NCBI GenBank assembly: GCA_965651255.1
Contig: CBFGRU010000149.1
Location: 1-7,832, forward strand
Direction: 5' to 3'
Origin: CBFGRU01 sp965651255
GTDB taxonomy: Bacteria > Planctomycetota > Phycisphaerae > Phycisphaerales > SM1A02
Length of the DNA: 7,832 nucleotides
This document shows positions 5,600 to 7,832 of the stretch, piece by piece. Below the pieces are notes generated by a model. The model searched no databases and had not been told where the DNA came from. It was given only the letters and a program-made list of their open reading frames with translations. The position numbers and the translations under genes were made by a program. Position 1 is the stretch's first letter; every line of letters starts with the position of its first letter.

Positions 5600-6847
5600 A
5601 TGAACAGAATTCTCCATACCGTCCTGCTGACCGGAATCTCAATCGCGCTTCTCGCCGGAATGACCTCCTGCGGCAGCCCTGAAGAGGGGGGCGGACCGAC
5701 TTCGCAACCCTCCACCGTTTCTCTCGGCATCACCAATGCCCCCGCCGATCAATCGTCGGACTCTTCGGAATCTTCATCCATGGCCAAGCCGCAGACCATT
5801 CGTGTGCACGTCTACAACGAAGCCGGTGAACTCGTACCGGTTGAAACGAAGAAGATCACGAAGACCGATGAAGAGTGGCGAGCCATTCTCACGGAAGAGC
5901 AGTTCCGCATACTCCGCAGTTCCGGTACCGAGCGACCGTTCTGCGGTCCGTTGCTCGACAACAAGGAAAAGGGCATCTACACCTGCGCCGGGTGCGGCCT
6001 GCCGCTGTTCTCATCTGCATCGAAGTTTGATTCGGGGACCGGTTGGCCATCCTTCTTCCAGCCCATCGCGGAAGGCAACGTGGCTGAGCATGAAGACCTG
6101 AGTTACGGCATGGTGCGCACGGAGATCAATTGCGCCCGATGTGATGGCCATCTCGGCCACGTCTTCGATGATGGTCCACGCCCCACCGGCCTGCGCTTCT
6201 GCCTGAACAGCGAATCACTCGAGTTCACACCGATGGAAAAGGTCAAGACGCTTGCCGATCCCGCTGCGGCAGTGAAGAACAATCGCGCGACGGTCGTCTT
6301 CGCCGGCGGTTGCTTCTGGTGCGTCGAAGCGGTCTTCGAAGAACTCGATGGCGTCATCGAAGCTGTCTCCGGCTATGCAGGCGGCTCCAAAGAAACCGCC
6401 AACTACAAGGATGTGTCAAGCGGCCGTACGAAACACGCAGAAGCCGTGCGCATCATCTTCGATCCCGCCAAAATCACCTACGAAGAACTCCTCCAGGTCC
6501 ACTTCGCCACCCACGATCCCACCCAGCTCAATCGCCAGGGCAATGACATCGGCCCGCACTACCGCTCCGCCATCTTCTATGCCAACGAACGCGAGAAAGC
6601 CCTCGCCCAGGCGATGATCGACGATCTCACCGACGCTGCCATCTTCCCCCGGCCCATCGTCACTACCCTCGAACCGCTCACCGAGTTCTACGTGGCCGAG
6701 GCATACCACCAGAACTACGTCTGCGAAAACCCCACTCAGGGCTACGTGCGCGGCGTCGCGCTGCCAAAGGTTGAAAAAGTCCGCAAGCTCTTCAAAGACA
6801 AGCTCAAAGACATTTCTCCCCTCGATCAACCCGCTGACTCCCGCTGA
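5600..6847 (+). CDS. msrBA: Lipoprotein methionine sulfoxide reductase, MsrB-MsrA fusion
   Basis: This enzyme reduces both forms of oxidised methionine in proteins, here probably outside the cytoplasm: MsrB acts on the R and MsrA on the S sulfoxide. The 415-residue protein has a signal-like N-terminus with hydrophobic residues 4-20 and an atypical lipobox MTSC (Cys24), then a Ser/Pro-rich linker to about 62. MsrB spans about 88-212: zinc cysteines 129/132 (CAGC) and 178/181 (CARC), GTGWPSF at 146-152, HLGHVFDDGP at 184-193, and catalytic Cys201 (RFCLNS). MsrA spans about 230-400: GGCFWC with catalytic Cys238, then GYAGG and HFATHDPTQ. The usual C-terminal resolving cysteine after GY is Val383, while Cys375 (YVCENP) lies nearby and may replace it. 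Open frame exists upstream to 5489, but the signal peptide supports 5600. The preceding stop is 31 nt away; no clear ribosome-binding site is seen, and a small hairpin (5572-5593) precedes the start. Confidence 0.93.
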   Translation: MNRILHTVLLTGISIALLAGMTSCGSPEEGGGPTSQPSTVSLGITNAPADQSSDSSESSSMAKPQTIRVHVYNEAGELVPVETKKITKTDEEWRAILTEEQFRILRSSGTERPFCGPLLDNKEKGIYTCAGCGLPLFSSASKFDSGTGWPSFFQPIAEGNVAEHEDLSYGMVRTEINCARCDGHLGHVFDDGPRPTGLRFCLNSESLEFTPMEKVKTLADPAAAVKNNRATVVFAGGCFWCVEAVFEELDGVIEAVSGYAGGSKETANYKDVSSGRTKHAEAVRIIFDPAKITYEELLQVHFATHDPTQLNRQGNDIGPHYRSAIFYANEREKALAQAMIDDLTDAAIFPRPIVTTLEPLTEFYVAEAYHQNYVCENPTQGYVRGVALPKVEKVRKLFKDKLKDISPLDQPADSR

Positions 6848-6867
6848 CACGACCGCCCGCCCATCGT

Positions 6868-7806
6868 TCATGCTGTCATCGGTGCAGCGCGCACCGCCCG
6901 TCGGCGTGCCTGCAATCGACGGTACGAATCCACCGAAAAAACCGCCAGCGCCAGCCAGATGAACGCGAAGCTCACCAGCCGCCGTTCATCGATGCTCTCA
7001 CCCATGAACGCCAGCGCCACGATGAACTGCACGCTCGGCGCGATGTACTGCATGAACCCCACCGTGGCCAGCGTCAGCCGCTTTGCCGCCGCAGCGAACC
7101 AGATCAGCGGCATCGCCGTCACAACGCCCGCCAGCGCCAACAACCCATACATCCCTGCCGAGAACGTCACCTCCCGCACCGACATCGTCCACCCGATCAG
7201 TCCCACCGCGATCGGCAGCAGCAGCATCGTCTCCACCAACAGGCCAACCATCGGCCCCACCCGAATCAACTTCCGGATCAGGCCGTAGAACGAAAACGAA
7301 AACGCCAGCGTCAACGCAATCCACGGAAACCCCTCACCGCCGATCGCGCTGATCGCCACCCCCGTGAACGCCAGCCCCACGCTCACCCACTGCCACCGCC
7401 CCAGCCGCTCACCCAGCACCGTCATCCCCAGCAAGATGTTCACCAGCGGGTTCATGTAGTACCCCAGACTCGATTGCAACACCTGCTCCGTAGCCACCGA
7501 GTAGATGAACACCAGCCAGTTGATCGCAATCACAAGCGCGCCCATCGCCAACAACCCCGCCGTGCGCCGATCCTTCAGTGCCGCCCGCACCTCGCCCAGA
7601 CGCCGCTGCCACACCAGAATCACCCCCAGAAACACCACCGACCACACAATCCGGTGCGCCAACACCTCCACCGGCGGCACCGCCCGCACCAGATAGAAAT
7701 ACAGCGGCACAAACCCCCACCACAAGTACGAGGCCAACGCATACAACACACCCACCCGCGCCTCACGCTCAGCAAGCGCTGGCGTCATCGGCGATGTCGA
7801 GTTCAT
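6868..7806 (-). CDS. rarD: RarD-type EamA-family membrane transporter
   Basis: This 312-residue protein belongs to the drug/metabolite transporter superfamily, RarD (chloramphenicol-sensitivity protein) branch; substrates of this branch are largely unknown. It has about ten membrane segments (roughly 18-40, 50-66, 83-103, 112-131, 138-154, 161-177, 188-206, 216-236, 247-267, 277-293) and a basic C-terminal tail, which fits the inner membrane. RarD-like stretches include the LWWGFVPLYFYL segment near 28-39, the AHRIVWS motif at 50-56, SLGYYMNPLVNILLG at 113-127 and VGFMQYIAPS at 249-258. The start at 7806 gives a short hydrophilic leader; Met7 is an alternative, and neither has a good ribosome-binding site. 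It converges on msrBA, with 20 nt between stop codons and no clear terminator. Its codons end mostly in G or T, unlike the C-ending codons of msrBA. Confidence 0.9.
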   Translation of the reverse strand: MNSTSPMTPALAEREARVGVLYALASYLWWGFVPLYFYLVRAVPPVEVLAHRIVWSVVFLGVILVWQRRLGEVRAALKDRRTAGLLAMGALVIAINWLVFIYSVATEQVLQSSLGYYMNPLVNILLGMTVLGERLGRWQWVSVGLAFTGVAISAIGGEGFPWIALTLAFSFSFYGLIRKLIRVGPMVGLLVETMLLLPIAVGLIGWTMSVREVTFSAGMYGLLALAGVVTAMPLIWFAAAAKRLTLATVGFMQYIAPSVQFIVALAFMGESIDERRLVSFAFIWLALAVFSVDSYRRLQARRRAVRAAPMTA

Positions 7807-7832
7807 CAGACTGGTAGGGGCCGATTCAGACA

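Noticed and set aside
6416..6871. A 151-codon minus-strand open frame opposite the MsrA part of msrBA
   Set aside because: It is repetitive in Gly, Val, Glu and Asp, as expected for the reverse of C-ending codons, and has no domain; the MsrA motifs on the other strand are clear.
1..7832. CRISPR arrays, tRNA or rRNA genes, insertion sequences, prophage or toxin-antitoxin genes
   Set aside because: I found no regularly spaced repeats, cloverleaf, transposase or other matching features when reading the window.

Overview
The window looks like ordinary chromosomal DNA from a moderately GC-rich, diderm bacterium. Two lipoprotein signal sequences indicate an outer membrane or at least envelope lipoproteins. 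The mix of genes suggests a planctomycete, possibly of the Phycisphaerae type: a PF00756-type esterase of about 500 residues, a stand-alone DinB-like protein, a ThiC with a long C-terminal tail, unrecognised small proteins and a lipoprotein MsrB-MsrA fusion. That assignment is an impression from protein style and was not tested by a search. I see no rRNA, tRNA, CRISPR array, insertion sequence or phage gene.

Layout. Bases 1-1557 hold a putative alpha/beta-hydrolase esterase whose frame stays open through the left edge, so the gene is partial at its 5' end. A DinB-like protein follows at 1603-2106. Bases 2107-2590 carry no gene but are rich in regulatory signals: a 9-bp inverted repeat, an extended -10 promoter, a clear TPP (thiamin pyrophosphate) riboswitch at 2320-2409, and about 180 nt of structured leader in which two segments can compete for the sequence that would cover the thiC ribosome-binding site. 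thiC (2591-4525) follows. Three more plus-strand genes come after it with gaps of only 23, 3 and 31 nt: a small lipoprotein of unknown function, a cysteine-rich protein of unknown function, and a bifunctional methionine sulfoxide reductase with MsrB first and MsrA second behind a lipoprotein signal. A RarD-type membrane transporter (6868-7806, minus strand) converges on this cluster and ends 20 nt from it.

How the genes work together. The TPP riboswitch and ThiC form a classic feedback unit: ThiC makes the pyrimidine half of thiamin, and the end product TPP represses its synthesis. The tight spacing makes it possible that the two unknown proteins and MsrBA share the thiC transcript, but the sequence does not prove this. 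The esterase, the DinB-like protein and RarD have no evident functional link to thiamin.

I did not find a clearly new system. The best leads are the competing pairings in the thiC leader, the thiC-lipoprotein-unknown-msrBA grouping, the unusual features of MsrBA and ThiC, and a plus-strand shift from G-rich to C-rich across the window.
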